A DNA stretch of 64,000 bases from Actinomycetota bacterium. Lineage in GTDB: Bacteria > Actinomycetota > Acidimicrobiia > Actinomarinales > Actinomarinaceae. The notes under the pieces were generated by a model. It did not search any database and was not told where the DNA came from. It worked only from the letters and a program-made list of their open reading frames with translations. This document shows positions 45,136 through 53,739 of the stretch, one piece after another (within the stretch, counting starts at the first letter, position 1; every line of letters starts with the position of its first letter). Made by a program: the position numbers and the translations under genes. The DNA lies in assembly GCA_027729925.1 (NCBI GenBank), contig JAQCEB010000001.1:40486-104485 (forward strand). Direction: 5' to 3'.

Positions 45136-45924
45136 TTGAGTTCTAATTTAAATTTAGATAATGAACTAGTAGTTATTAAAAGTGAAAAAAATAAGTATTT
45201 AGCTGTTATTGATTACACTAAAGAATTCGTTACTAATGAAGGAAAAATATTTTTAAAGAACATAAATTCAATACCTTCTAAGATTTTATCTTCTACAGGC
45301 GTTGAGTTTAAGATATATAAACCTAGTTATAAAGAATTTGTATTATTAATGAAACGTGGACCACAAATAATTTATCCAAAAGATTCTGCCCAGATATTAA
45401 TAGAAGCAAATATTCATTCATCTAGTAATGTTTTAGAAATTGGAACTGGTTCAGGGGCTCTTACTTTGCTTTTGTATACTTTAATTTCTAAATCAGGTTC
45501 TCTCACAACTTTAGACATCAGTAAAACTAATCAAAGAAGAGCCCAAAAGACTATTAAAAGATATTTTTCTAAAAATGAAATAAATGATGAAAATATTCTT
45601 AAATTTATTAACGTTGAATTAGAAAATTTTAATTTTAAAGAATTAAATTATAAGATAGACACCATAATTACTGATGTGCCTGAACCATGGATATTTTTTA
45701 AAAATAATAAAATTGAAAACAGTATAACTTGGGTTTCATATTTACCTTCAATTTCTCAAATTGCTAAAATCAAGGAAACCTTAATAGAAAATTATTTTGA
45801 AAATATTGAAATTAAAGAAGTTATTGTAAGGGATTGGGTGGTTGATAATAAAATAATGAGACCAAGTAATAGATTAGTTTCTCATACTGGATTTATAATT
45901 TCTGCAAATTTTATAAAGTATTAA
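45136..45924 (+). CDS. trmI: tRNA (adenine-58-N1)-methyltransferase TrmI
   Basis: Methylates A58 in the tRNA T-loop. About 262 residues from TTG 45136, chosen over a TTG at 45097 because the upstream small gene ends at 45134. MKRGPQIIYPKDSAQIL near residue 75, the SAM-binding VLEIGTGSGALTLLLY near 100 and the catalytic-site TDVPEPW near 185 are diagnostic. In actinobacteria trmI begins the proteasome locus, as here. Confidence 0.93.
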   Translation: MSSNLNLDNELVVIKSEKNKYLAVIDYTKEFVTNEGKIFLKNINSIPSKILSSTGVEFKIYKPSYKEFVLLMKRGPQIIYPKDSAQILIEANIHSSSNVLEIGTGSGALTLLLYTLISKSGSLTTLDISKTNQRRAQKTIKRYFSKNEINDENILKFINVELENFNFKELNYKIDTIITDVPEPWIFFKNNKIENSITWVSYLPSISQIAKIKETLIENYFENIEIKEVIVRDWVVDNKIMRPSNRLVSHTGFIISANFIKY

Positions 45925-46166
45925 GGTTCAATCATTATACATTCGCCTGGACACTCTTCCGCAGCTTCAATAACTGCTTCTTCTTGTCCATTTGGAACGT
46001 TTGCTAAACCTTCTGCACCACCAACATTTCCATGCTCTTCAGAAAATATTTTGCTACCTTCTTTTACGTAAAAAAGGCCGTCATCTAATCCTACAAATAC
46101 ATCTGGCGCAATTTCTTCACAAAGGCCATCGCCTGTACATAAATCTTGATCAATCCAAACTTTCAT
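45921..46166 (-). CDS. Ferredoxin, single-cluster
   Basis: About 81 residues from the Met at 46166 (MKVWIDQDLCTGDGLCEEIAP). The N-terminal ligand motif is C-x2-D-x2-C with Ala where the fourth ligand would be, and the other end is EECPGECI. So a [3Fe-4S] or Asp-ligated [4Fe-4S] cluster is expected. Ferredoxins commonly sit near prcBA or arc in actinobacteria. Its start was placed by the TATTAT box 6 bases upstream. Confidence 0.88.
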   Translation of the reverse strand: MKVWIDQDLCTGDGLCEEIAPDVFVGLDDGLFYVKEGSKIFSEEHGNVGGAEGLANVPNGQEEAVIEAAEECPGECIMIEP

Positions 46167-46172
46167 AATGTA

Positions 46173-46178
46173 ATAATA
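46173..46178 (-). promoter_or_regulatory. -10 box of the ferredoxin gene, leaderless arrangement
   Basis: TATTAT on the minus strand with exactly 6 bases before the ATG at 46166. Confidence 0.55.
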
Positions 46179-46229
46179 CAATAAATCAGATATATAAATA
46201 ATTTTGTGAAAATTATTTAATTACATTTG

Positions 46230-46235
46230 TAAAAT
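46230..46235 (+). promoter_or_regulatory. -10 box of the prcBA-paf operon, leaderless arrangement
   Basis: TAAAAT with 6 bases before the prcB ATG. The divergent ferredoxin promoter is 50 bases away. Confidence 0.45.
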
Positions 46236-46241
46236 TAAAAT

Positions 46242-46988
46242 ATGGGATTTGAAGAACATTTAAATAATTATATAAAATCATTTATGAATATAAATATTTC
46301 AGATTATAAAATATCTTCTTCTGAAAATGTAGACATTAAAAATTTAACCCCTATCGCAACAACTGTAGTTGCTTTGAAATTTGACAGTGGAGTTGTAATG
46401 GCAGGCGATAGAAGAGCTACGCAAGGAAATTACATTGCGCATGATGATGTAGTAAAAGTGTACAAAGTTGATGACCAATCAATGATTGGAATTGCTGGAT
46501 CTGCTGCAGTTGCCTTTGATTTAGTCAAAAGATTTAAAACAGAGTTAGAACATTATGAAAAAATCCAAAATATTAAACTATCATATCCTGGTAAAGTTAG
46601 TTTCCTCTCAAGTTTAGTTAAATCGAATATGAATTTGATTTTTCAAGGTCTTATTGTTATACCGATATTTGCTGGTAGAAATAATTCTGATTTTTTTGTC
46701 CATACATATGATGCATTGGGTGGCTCTTATCTAGAACAGAACTACGCATCAGTAGGATCTGGGTCGTCTTTAGCTAATGTATTTTTACAGAATAATTATA
46801 AAAATATTGATAAAGATGGTGCTATAAAGTTAACTATTGAAAGTTTAAAAACTGCATCTAATAATGATTCTGCAACTGCTGGTATAAATTTAGAGAAAGA
46901 TATACTCCCTACTGTTTTAATTTGTAATCAAAAAGAAGTTAAAGAAGTTAGCAAAGAAGAAATTAAACAAATTATTGGAGCTAAATAA
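46242..46988 (+). CDS. prcB: 20S proteasome beta subunit
   Basis: Catalytic, N-terminal nucleophile subunit of the proteasome core. 248 residues. A 39-residue propeptide ends in PIA, and cleavage before Thr40 would expose TTVVALKF. Asp56 (GDRRAT) and Lys72 (DDVVK) correspond to Asp17 and Lys33 of the mature enzyme, so the active site is intact. The residue before the cleavage site is Ala rather than the usual Gly. PrcA follows with 1 base shared. Confidence 0.96.
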   Translation: MGFEEHLNNYIKSFMNINISDYKISSSENVDIKNLTPIATTVVALKFDSGVVMAGDRRATQGNYIAHDDVVKVYKVDDQSMIGIAGSAAVAFDLVKRFKTELEHYEKIQNIKLSYPGKVSFLSSLVKSNMNLIFQGLIVIPIFAGRNNSDFFVHTYDALGGSYLEQNYASVGSGSSLANVFLQNNYKNIDKDGAIKLTIESLKTASNNDSATAGINLEKDILPTVLICNQKEVKEVSKEEIKQIIGAK

Positions 46989-47629
46989 TGAATAATTTTT
47001 ATGTATCACCTGAACAAATAATTAAAGATAAAGCAGAATTTGCTAAAAAAGGTATTGAAAAAGGTAGGACTACAATTTGTTGTGAAACTAAAGATGGAAT
47101 TTTATTCGTAGCAGATAACCCATCTAAATATTTGTTTAAAACTTCAGAAATCTATGATCGTATAGGTTTTGCTGGTGCTGGAAAGTATAGCGAGTTTGAA
47201 AATCTTAGAGTTACAGGAATTAGACATGCTGACATGAAAGGATATAGTTACAGCAGAAACGACGTTATCGGAAGAGACATAGCAAATCTTTATTCTCAAG
47301 CTTTAGGATACGTATTCAATAATGAGCTAAAACCTTACGAAGTAGAGGTAGTTGTTGCAGAAATTTCTGAAAATAACGAACAACATCTATTTCATATTGG
47401 ATATGACGGTACCTTAACTGACAAAGGTATAGCCTGCGCAATAGGTGGCAAATCAGATGAGTTAAATGAAAAAATTAATAAATTATATAAAAAAAAGTTA
47501 GATAGATTAGATGCATTAAATTTAATGAAAGAATTTTTATCTAATGAATCATTAAAAAAAATATTAAATTTTGAAGTTTCGGTTTTAGAAAATAAAGGCG
47601 ACAACCGTTACTTTCAAAGAATTTCTTAG
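46988..47629 (+). CDS. prcA: 20S proteasome alpha subunit
   Basis: Forms the outer, gate-forming rings of the core particle. 213 residues, short for the family. YVSPEQIIKDKAEFAKKGIEKG is the typical H0 gate helix, and GIRHADMKGYSYSRNDVIGRDIANLYSQ the central helix block. The C-terminus lacks the long charged tail of mycobacterial PrcA. Its stop abuts the pafB start directly; pafA, which usually separates them, is missing. Confidence 0.95.
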   Translation: MNNFYVSPEQIIKDKAEFAKKGIEKGRTTICCETKDGILFVADNPSKYLFKTSEIYDRIGFAGAGKYSEFENLRVTGIRHADMKGYSYSRNDVIGRDIANLYSQALGYVFNNELKPYEVEVVVAEISENNEQHLFHIGYDGTLTDKGIACAIGGKSDELNEKINKLYKKKLDRLDALNLMKEFLSNESLKKILNFEVSVLENKGDNRYFQRIS

Positions 47630-48454
47630 ATGAAAAATGTATTTAAGAGAGCAATTGAGCTCATTTCACTATTTAATTCTGATGCATTAGTTTCTACAGA
47701 TTTCATAAAAGATAACATTAAAGATTATAGAAGTTTAAGTGAACAATCTTTTCGTAGAGCATTTGAGAGAGACAAGAGTTTACTGAAATCATTTGGAATT
47801 AATTTAATTTATGAGAATGATAAATGGAGTAATGAAAAAGGATACTCAATATCTGGGAATTATGTATATAAAGAATTATTAAAAGATGATTCTATTGAAC
47901 TAAGTACATTTTTTAACACTTATTTATATTTAAAAAAGTTATATTTTTTTGAAAACAACAAATTTTTTGTTTTAGAAAATATTTCACAGCTACTTAAATC
48001 AATCAATGAAAAAAGAAGAATTGCATTTGATTATCATGGTGTATATAAAAAAGTAAAACCTGTTGGAATTAGATTATTTAATAATATATGGTACTTAGCT
48101 GCTTTTGAAGATAAAAAATTAAAAACTTTTATTATTAAGAATATTTCCAATTTGAAAATTGGAAATAAACAGAATCTTTTTAGTCAATACGATAAAAAAA
48201 GTAAATTTTCTTGGGAAGATAAAAACACTGATATTTATTTAGAAATTAATTTGCCTACTTACTTGTACGAAATAAATAAGCACTTATTTCATGGGGGTAA
48301 AATTTTATCTACTAATATACAGGATATTAATTTAAGTATAAAAACAAATGATTTTTTAGGTTTGTATAAATTTTTGATGTTGGTTAGTGGAAGTTATAGA
48401 GTACTTAACATTAAAAATGAAAAATACTTTAAGGAATTCCTTAATGAAATTTAA
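47630..48454 (+). CDS. pafB: WYL-domain transcriptional regulator PafB
   Basis: Actinobacterial PafB pairs with PafC to activate the LexA-independent DNA-damage response. 274 residues. N-terminal winged-helix-like segment (YRSLSEQSFRRAFERDKSLLKSFG, residues ~30-58), then the WYL domain INEKRRIAFDYHGVYKKVKPVGIRL...IWYLAAFEDKKLKTFIIKNIS near 125-185. Position directly after prcA supports PafB over other WYL proteins. Overlaps pafC by 11 bases. Confidence 0.86.
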   Translation: MKNVFKRAIELISLFNSDALVSTDFIKDNIKDYRSLSEQSFRRAFERDKSLLKSFGINLIYENDKWSNEKGYSISGNYVYKELLKDDSIELSTFFNTYLYLKKLYFFENNKFFVLENISQLLKSINEKRRIAFDYHGVYKKVKPVGIRLFNNIWYLAAFEDKKLKTFIIKNISNLKIGNKQNLFSQYDKKSKFSWEDKNTDIYLEINLPTYLYEINKHLFHGGKILSTNIQDINLSIKTNDFLGLYKFLMLVSGSYRVLNIKNEKYFKEFLNEI

Positions 48455-49313
48455 GTTAACTTTACATGAGATATTAAAAACTATTCAAGTTATAGAAACT
48501 AAAAGTTCTTGGAAGCTTGATGAATTAATTCAAAAATTAAATTTTTCCAAAGACCATTTAATATATATTCTGACATTAATTTCAGATATTTATACCATTG
48601 ATGGAAATTTATTTTTCGATTATGAACTTGATTTAGAAAATAATATTTTGAACTTCGAATTTAGCGAAGAAGCAACATATATAAATATTTTGAATGATGC
48701 AGAATTATTAAATTTATTTATATTAATGAGTTTTGATAAAAACTATAAAAAATTAGTTATTGAAGATTTTAATATACAAAAATTTTATGAAAAATTAAAT
48801 AATATTTTTAAACAATTTGATCTTGGAAATTTAGAGTTGAATAATTTACAAAATATTAATTTTGACAACTCAACTTATATCGAATATATCAAACAAGGTT
48901 CCACAGAAAGGAATATATATAATATTAAACCCCAGGTCTTAAAAACAAATAACGATGGAATAATCTTAGAAGCTTATGATATTTTAGACAAAAGAGAAAA
49001 AACTTTTTTAGTTAACAGGATATTAAATGTTTATGAGAAAGTTGATGGTGAAATAAAATATAGAAACAATTCCAAGAATTTTATTCTTGAGTTTAAATCA
49101 AAAAATCAAATGGTATTAGATTATTTAGATAATGAGTATGTTATAAAAAAAGGTAATAATTTCAAATTTAATTTTTATTCTAAAAACAACGCTTTAGAAT
49201 TTTGTTTAAAATTTATAAAAGATATTGAAATACTTTCCCCAAAAGAAATAATTGATGAAATAAACTATAGGAAGATAAAATTAATCGAAAGTTTGACCCA
49301 TGAGCTTAATTGA
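48444..49313 (+). CDS. pafC: WYL-domain transcriptional regulator PafC
   Basis: Partner of PafB. About 289 residues from the ATG at 48444; the open frame extends upstream into pafB but this Met fits the overlap. Similar layout to PafB: N-terminal helical DNA-binding-like part (SSWKLDELIQKLNFSKDHLIYILTLIS), then a divergent WYL-type domain (IIKPQVLKTNNDGIILEAYDILDKREKTFLVNRIL). The WYL triplet itself is not conserved. The pair normally acts as a heterodimer; PafB-PafC fusions exist. Confidence 0.78.
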   Translation: MKFKLTLHEILKTIQVIETKSSWKLDELIQKLNFSKDHLIYILTLISDIYTIDGNLFFDYELDLENNILNFEFSEEATYINILNDAELLNLFILMSFDKNYKKLVIEDFNIQKFYEKLNNIFKQFDLGNLELNNLQNINFDNSTYIEYIKQGSTERNIYNIKPQVLKTNNDGIILEAYDILDKREKTFLVNRILNVYEKVDGEIKYRNNSKNFILEFKSKNQMVLDYLDNEYVIKKGNNFKFNFYSKNNALEFCLKFIKDIEILSPKEIIDEINYRKIKLIESLTHELN

Positions 49314-49470
49314 ATTAGCTGTTGTCGTTTTTTTTACACTTGGTTTAATTGACAAAAAAAAACTTTCAAAAATTTTATCTTATATAAAAACTGATAAAGA
49401 TTTTCAATCAAGAAGTGTTATTGGAGATGATTCATTGAGTGAAAAATGGATTTGGTTGGAGGAAGAGTAA
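49300..49470 (+). CDS. TatA/TatB-like small membrane protein (56 aa)
   Basis: ATG overlaps the pafC end by 14 bases; ends 2 bases before the tatC start. MSLIELAVVVFFTLGLIDKK has one hydrophobic helix with a Glu at residue 5, then an amphipathic basic helix (KLSKILSYIKTDKDF), the TatA layout. The FG hinge is replaced by LG. The actinobacterial order pafC-tatA-tatC makes TatA the best reading, but the sequence is divergent. Confidence 0.55.
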   Translation: MSLIELAVVVFFTLGLIDKKKLSKILSYIKTDKDFQSRSVIGDDSLSEKWIWLEEE

Positions 49471-49472
49471 TA

Positions 49473-50180
49473 ATGGTTAAAAAACCATTTTTTGAACATT
49501 TTAATGAATTAAATAAAAGAGTTTTCGCTTCTATTACTGTGATTTTGTTTGTATCTAGTATTGTTTATATTAATTATTCACAAGTTTATCAATTATTAAT
49601 TACTCCATTAAAACAAGCTGGCTTTTTAACTAGTGATCTTTTAGCTTTTTCAATTTATGAAGGTTTTCAAGTAAAAGTTGTAAATACTATATTTTTAGGT
49701 TTTCTAATTACATTGCCTATCACAATATTTATAGTTGGTAATTTTTTTAGTCCCGCTTTTGAAAAATTAACAAAATCTAAATTTATTTTTTATTTGCTTT
49801 TGTTTTTGATTTTATTTTATTCAGGTGTCATTGTCGCATTTAAATCTTTTCCAATAGCAATAGAGTTTTTTCTTTCTTTTAATGATTCAAATTTTATACT
49901 ACGTACTCAATCTTATTTTCAATTACTTTTTAGAATTTGTTTATTAATAGGATTAACGTTTCAGCTTCCACTAGTTGTAACTTTTTTAATTGCAAACAAT
50001 TTTATTAAGGTTTCTTTAATTAAAAATAACAGACGTGAATTATTTATTATAATACTAATCCTTTCAGCCATAGTTACACCTACTGGTGACCCCATTACAT
50101 TATTTATTTTTGCTCTCCCTCTGTATTTGTTGATTGAACTTGCTATTTTTATACAAATAAAAAGAAGCAAGATTGATTAA
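49473..50180 (+). CDS. tatC: Sec-independent protein translocase TatC
   Basis: Receptor subunit for twin-arginine signal peptides. About 235 residues. PFFEHFNELNKRVFASI near the N-terminus matches the TatC FxEHxxELxxR motif, GNFFSPAFEKL near 90 the P3 loop region, and six hydrophobic segments follow. ATG 49473 was chosen over the 49446 GTG because GGAGGAAGAG precedes it. Overlaps helY by 8 bases. Confidence 0.93.
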   Translation: MVKKPFFEHFNELNKRVFASITVILFVSSIVYINYSQVYQLLITPLKQAGFLTSDLLAFSIYEGFQVKVVNTIFLGFLITLPITIFIVGNFFSPAFEKLTKSKFIFYLLLFLILFYSGVIVAFKSFPIAIEFFLSFNDSNFILRTQSYFQLLFRICLLIGLTFQLPLVVTFLIANNFIKVSLIKNNRRELFIIILILSAIVTPTGDPITLFIFALPLYLLIELAIFIQIKRSKID

Positions 50181-52038
50181 ATTAGATCAATTTCAAATAG
50201 ATGGAATACAAGAAATAAAATCTAATAATAATGTTTTGGTTGTTGCTCCAACTGGTTCAGGGAAAACGTTAATTGCAAATGAAGCAATAAAGTATTATTT
50301 AAAAAAAAATTATAAAATATTTTACACAACACCTATTAAATCGTTATCAAATCAAAAATTTAATGATTTTAACAAAGATGGAATCGAGACAGGTTTATTA
50401 ACAGGTGATAGATCAATTAATAGAGATGCATCACTTATAGTTGGTACAACTGAAATTTTAAGAAATATGATTTTCTCAAAAGATTCTTCAATTAAAGAAA
50501 CCAGATTAGTAGTTCTTGATGAAGTACATTATCTAGGTGACAAAGAAAGAGGTACAACTTGGGAAGAAATATTAATACATGCACATAAAGATATAAAATT
50601 TTTATGTCTTTCAGCAACAATAAGCAATGAGAATGAGTTTTTAAACTGGATTGTTTCATTAAGAGGACCTACCGCTTTAATAAAATCAGATATAAGACCA
50701 GTACCACTAGAAATTTCCTTAATTGCAGAGTCAAAATATTCTAATAATTTAAAAATTATTAAAAATACAAAAACCGATATTGGTAAATCTTTATTTAAGT
50801 TTGAAAGAAATTTTATAAATTATAAAAAACCTGGATTTTTGAAAATCATAAACTTAATTAAAAATTTAGAAAGAGTTCCTACTATATTTTTTTATTTTTC
50901 GAGAGAAAAAGTTGAATCTAAAGCAAGAGAATTGGTTAGCAATCTTAAGCCTATTGATGAAAAAGATTTGATAAGAAAAGCATATGAAAATATATTTTCA
51001 GATTTAGAAAGCAATGAAATAGAACTATTAAATTTAGACGAACAATTATGGATGTGGACCAGGGGAGTAGCATTTCATCATGCTGGCTTAGCACCTATTG
51101 TTAAAGAATTTGTAGAGTATTTATTTCTAAACAGATTTATAAAATTTCTTTTTGCTACAGAAACTCTTGCCCTAGGAGTGAATCTACCTGCAAAATCTAT
51201 ATACATTGATAGGTTGTATAAATATGATGGTTTTAAAACTAGATTATTAACCAATTCAGAATTTTTGCAACTTTCTGGCAGAGCTGGCAGAAGAGGTTTA
51301 GATAAAAAAGGATATGCACATTTATCATTTGATAAAAATATTAATAAAGAATGGTACAACAGTTTATTTAAGTTAAAAGCAAGTAAACTCGAATCTGCTT
51401 TTTCAATAAACTATGCTTCAATTCTTAATTTACTCCACATATACTCTGAAGAAGAAGCTTTAAAAATACTAAAAAAAAGTTTTTTTGCGTATCAGAATAA
51501 TTTTGATACAAAAAATTTAGAAACACTATTTATTGCAAAACTTAATGTTCTAAAAGAACTACAATTTTTAGATTCTCATAAAGGTGAAGTTATTAGAGAA
51601 ACCAACAGAGACAATTTACTACCAGCTGTAATGTTTTATAATTCTAATTCTTCAAAAGATGAAGTATTTTACATATTATTTGTTTCCTCCGGAATTAGTT
51701 CAGAATTAGGAATTTTGAATTATAAAGATGAATTTGAAAATACTTTTGCCAAGTTAAATACATCTTTAGAAAAATTAAATAGAGTAGAAAACAAAAATAG
51801 AATTACCAATCCAACAACAATTAGTATCGACTGGTTTAGTGTTTTTTATGAATTTATAAAAACTGATAATATTGAATACACGTTAAATAAATTTAATTTA
51901 AATGTAGGAGATTTTATAAAAGTAGCAAAAGAAGGTTCCGAATTATCAAAAAAACTTTCGGTTTTATACAACGATAAAAATTTTGAAAATATTTTCAAAA
52001 ATTTTAACAATAAAATAATTCAGAAAACTATGTCATGA
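50173..52038 (+). CDS. helY: Ski2/Mtr4-like DExH-box helicase, HelY-type
   Basis: RNA or DNA helicase of the Ski2-like family, in the position of actinobacterial helY (after tatC). 621 residues, against about 900 for mycobacterial HelY. Walker A APTGSGKTLIANEA near residue 24, LDEVHYLGDKERG (DEVH box) near 116, LSATISN near 141, and QLSGRAGRRGLDKKGYAHL motif VI near 362. The shorter C-terminus lacks most of the Mtr4-like arch. TTG start. Confidence 0.88.
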   Translation: MIKLDQFQIDGIQEIKSNNNVLVVAPTGSGKTLIANEAIKYYLKKNYKIFYTTPIKSLSNQKFNDFNKDGIETGLLTGDRSINRDASLIVGTTEILRNMIFSKDSSIKETRLVVLDEVHYLGDKERGTTWEEILIHAHKDIKFLCLSATISNENEFLNWIVSLRGPTALIKSDIRPVPLEISLIAESKYSNNLKIIKNTKTDIGKSLFKFERNFINYKKPGFLKIINLIKNLERVPTIFFYFSREKVESKARELVSNLKPIDEKDLIRKAYENIFSDLESNEIELLNLDEQLWMWTRGVAFHHAGLAPIVKEFVEYLFLNRFIKFLFATETLALGVNLPAKSIYIDRLYKYDGFKTRLLTNSEFLQLSGRAGRRGLDKKGYAHLSFDKNINKEWYNSLFKLKASKLESAFSINYASILNLLHIYSEEEALKILKKSFFAYQNNFDTKNLETLFIAKLNVLKELQFLDSHKGEVIRETNRDNLLPAVMFYNSNSSKDEVFYILFVSSGISSELGILNYKDEFENTFAKLNTSLEKLNRVENKNRITNPTTISIDWFSVFYEFIKTDNIEYTLNKFNLNVGDFIKVAKEGSELSKKLSVLYNDKNFENIFKNFNNKIIQKTMS

Positions 52039-52910
52039 GTAAATATATTGTCATACATAATAAAAACTCTAGAGGAAAACTTGTTGATAAAAGTATATTG
52101 GAGAAATTATTTTCTGAAAATAATTTATCTTTTGATATCTTTCAAACTGCTGACACATTAGAAGTTGCTGAAATAATTAAGTTGCATGATAATCCTGATA
52201 AATACATATATTGTGCAGTTGGTGGAGACGGAACGTTAAGTAATTTGGTTGATACATTACTTAATTGTGATATTAACAAACCTAAAGTTGCATATTTACC
52301 TAGTGGTAGTGGGTCAGATTTTGTTCGTACATTTGCCTTACCTCAAACTATAGATAAAGCGTTTCAACATTTATTAACAGAAGATTTCTATGAAATAGAT
52401 GCAGGGTGTGTTCAAACTGATAACATTACTAAACATTTTATTAATGTATTAAATGTTGGATTTTTAGCAAATACAGTAAGAGTAAGTGAGTTATTACCAA
52501 AATTTTTTAGAAGGTTTAGATATCCAATTAGTTTTTGGATAAAAATTATAACTGCAAAATCTAGAGAAATGGCGATAATCACTGAAAAAGGTGAATTTTC
52601 CTCAAAAGCATTTAATATTTGTGTTTGTAATGGCCAATATTTTGGTGGTGGATGGAATATTTCACCTAAATCAAGTCTTCAAGATGGAATTCTAAATGTG
52701 CAAATATTTGCTGTAAATAAATTAAAAGCTATGAAAATATTTTTTTTAGCTAAAAAGGGATTACATCTACGAGAAGAACAAGTGTTGGTAAAAAAAGCTT
52801 CCAAAATTAAATTATTGTCTGAAATTGAAATAGAGATTGATGGTGATTTCTTTAGTGTTGGTCCTGCTGAGATATTTGTTAAAAAACGTGCTTTTCTTTT
52901 TAAAATTTAG
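52035..52910 (+). CDS. Diacylglycerol kinase-like lipid kinase (YegS/BmrU family)
   Basis: Phosphorylates diacylglycerol or a similar lipid. 291 residues. GGDGTLSNLVD near residue 66 is the nucleotide loop, YLPSGSGSDFVRTFALPQTID follows (a typical P-G-G-D-F-R region), and CNGQYFGGGWNISPKSSLQDGILN near 200 is the C-terminal block. Overlaps helY by 4 bases. Confidence 0.9.
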   Translation: MSKYIVIHNKNSRGKLVDKSILEKLFSENNLSFDIFQTADTLEVAEIIKLHDNPDKYIYCAVGGDGTLSNLVDTLLNCDINKPKVAYLPSGSGSDFVRTFALPQTIDKAFQHLLTEDFYEIDAGCVQTDNITKHFINVLNVGFLANTVRVSELLPKFFRRFRYPISFWIKIITAKSREMAIITEKGEFSSKAFNICVCNGQYFGGGWNISPKSSLQDGILNVQIFAVNKLKAMKIFFLAKKGLHLREEQVLVKKASKIKLLSEIEIEIDGDFFSVGPAEIFVKKRAFLFKI

Positions 52911-52940
52911 TAATATTCAAAAATACATATAAGGAGAGAT

Positions 52941-53303
52941 ATGTCCAAAAAAGACATTGAAGATGATTTTGAAGAGCCCACGCTCGAAGATTTAGAAGAC
53001 GAAGATTTAGAAGACAGTGATTCTCCAGCTGAAGAAGAAGAGAAAGAAGAAATAGAAACAGAGTCTTTAGAGGCTCGAGTTGAAACTGAAAAAAAATCAA
53101 TTGACGATTCTGATGATGCTGAAGGTTCGTTTATGTCTGTTGATGCAGCTGAAAAAAGGCATGTTAAAAAAACAGATTTAAAACTTGATGATATTGTCCA
53201 AGATATTCAAGAAGATGAATTTACTTGTACAATATGTTTTCTTGTATTGAAAGATACTCAATTAGCTAAACCTCGAGCAAAAGTTTGCATAGATTGTGCA
53301 TGA
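52941..53303 (+). CDS. DUF4193 family protein
   Basis: 120 residues; a very acidic N-terminal half (EDLEDEDLEDSDSPAEEEEKEE) followed by DEFTCTICFLVLKDTQLAK and a final CIDCA, giving a C-x2-C...C-x2-C zinc ribbon. DUF4193 is found almost only in actinobacteria and its function is unknown. AAGGAGAGAT precedes the ATG. The stop overlaps the GNAT start by 8 bases. Confidence 0.85.
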   Translation: MSKKDIEDDFEEPTLEDLEDEDLEDSDSPAEEEEKEEIETESLEARVETEKKSIDDSDDAEGSFMSVDAAEKRHVKKTDLKLDDIVQDIQEDEFTCTICFLVLKDTQLAKPRAKVCIDCA

Positions 53304-53739
53304 GTTTGATGATTTTGGTATAAAATTCACTATATCAAAATCTAATTCTGTAGATCAAAAATTAAAAGACGAATTTTATAGTGGTTTATCAGTAATTGAT
53401 AAAGAAATTATTTTATATTATATAAAACAAAATTTTGAAATAGATAATTTCTATTTAATCGAATCATCCAAAATTATTTTTGGATATGCAGGTATGTTTA
53501 TTGATAAATCATATGCAAATCTTGTTGAAATTTATATTAGAAATGAGTTTAGAGAACTAGGTTTAGGGACAAAATTATTAAATTATATAAGAGAAGATAT
53601 TAAAAAAATGAATCTCTTATTTAGAGCAATTGTGCTACCAAGTGACAGAACAGCAAAGAACTTCTATGAATCCAATGCAGTTACAGCAAGAATTATACTT
53701 ATGGAAGAAAAACGTGAAAACTCTCGCCGCAGACCTTGA
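53296..53739 (+). CDS. GNAT-family N-acetyltransferase
   Basis: 147 residues. VEIYIRNEFRELGLGTKLLNYIRED near residue 78 is the acetyl-CoA-binding motif A (Q/R-x-x-G-x-G), and FYESNAVTARIILMEEKRE the motif B end. RimI-like in outline. GTG start overlapping the DUF4193 stop. Substrate not predictable. Confidence 0.75.
   Translation: MHEFDDFGIKFTISKSNSVDQKLKDEFYSGLSVIDKEIILYYIKQNFEIDNFYLIESSKIIFGYAGMFIDKSYANLVEIYIRNEFRELGLGTKLLNYIREDIKKMNLLFRAIVLPSDRTAKNFYESNAVTARIILMEEKRENSRRRP

Noticed and set aside
52941..53303. The acidic small protein as a candidate Pup
   Set aside because: It has a C4 zinc ribbon (CTIC...CIDC) typical of DUF4193 and ends in CIDCA, not in GGE or GGQ.
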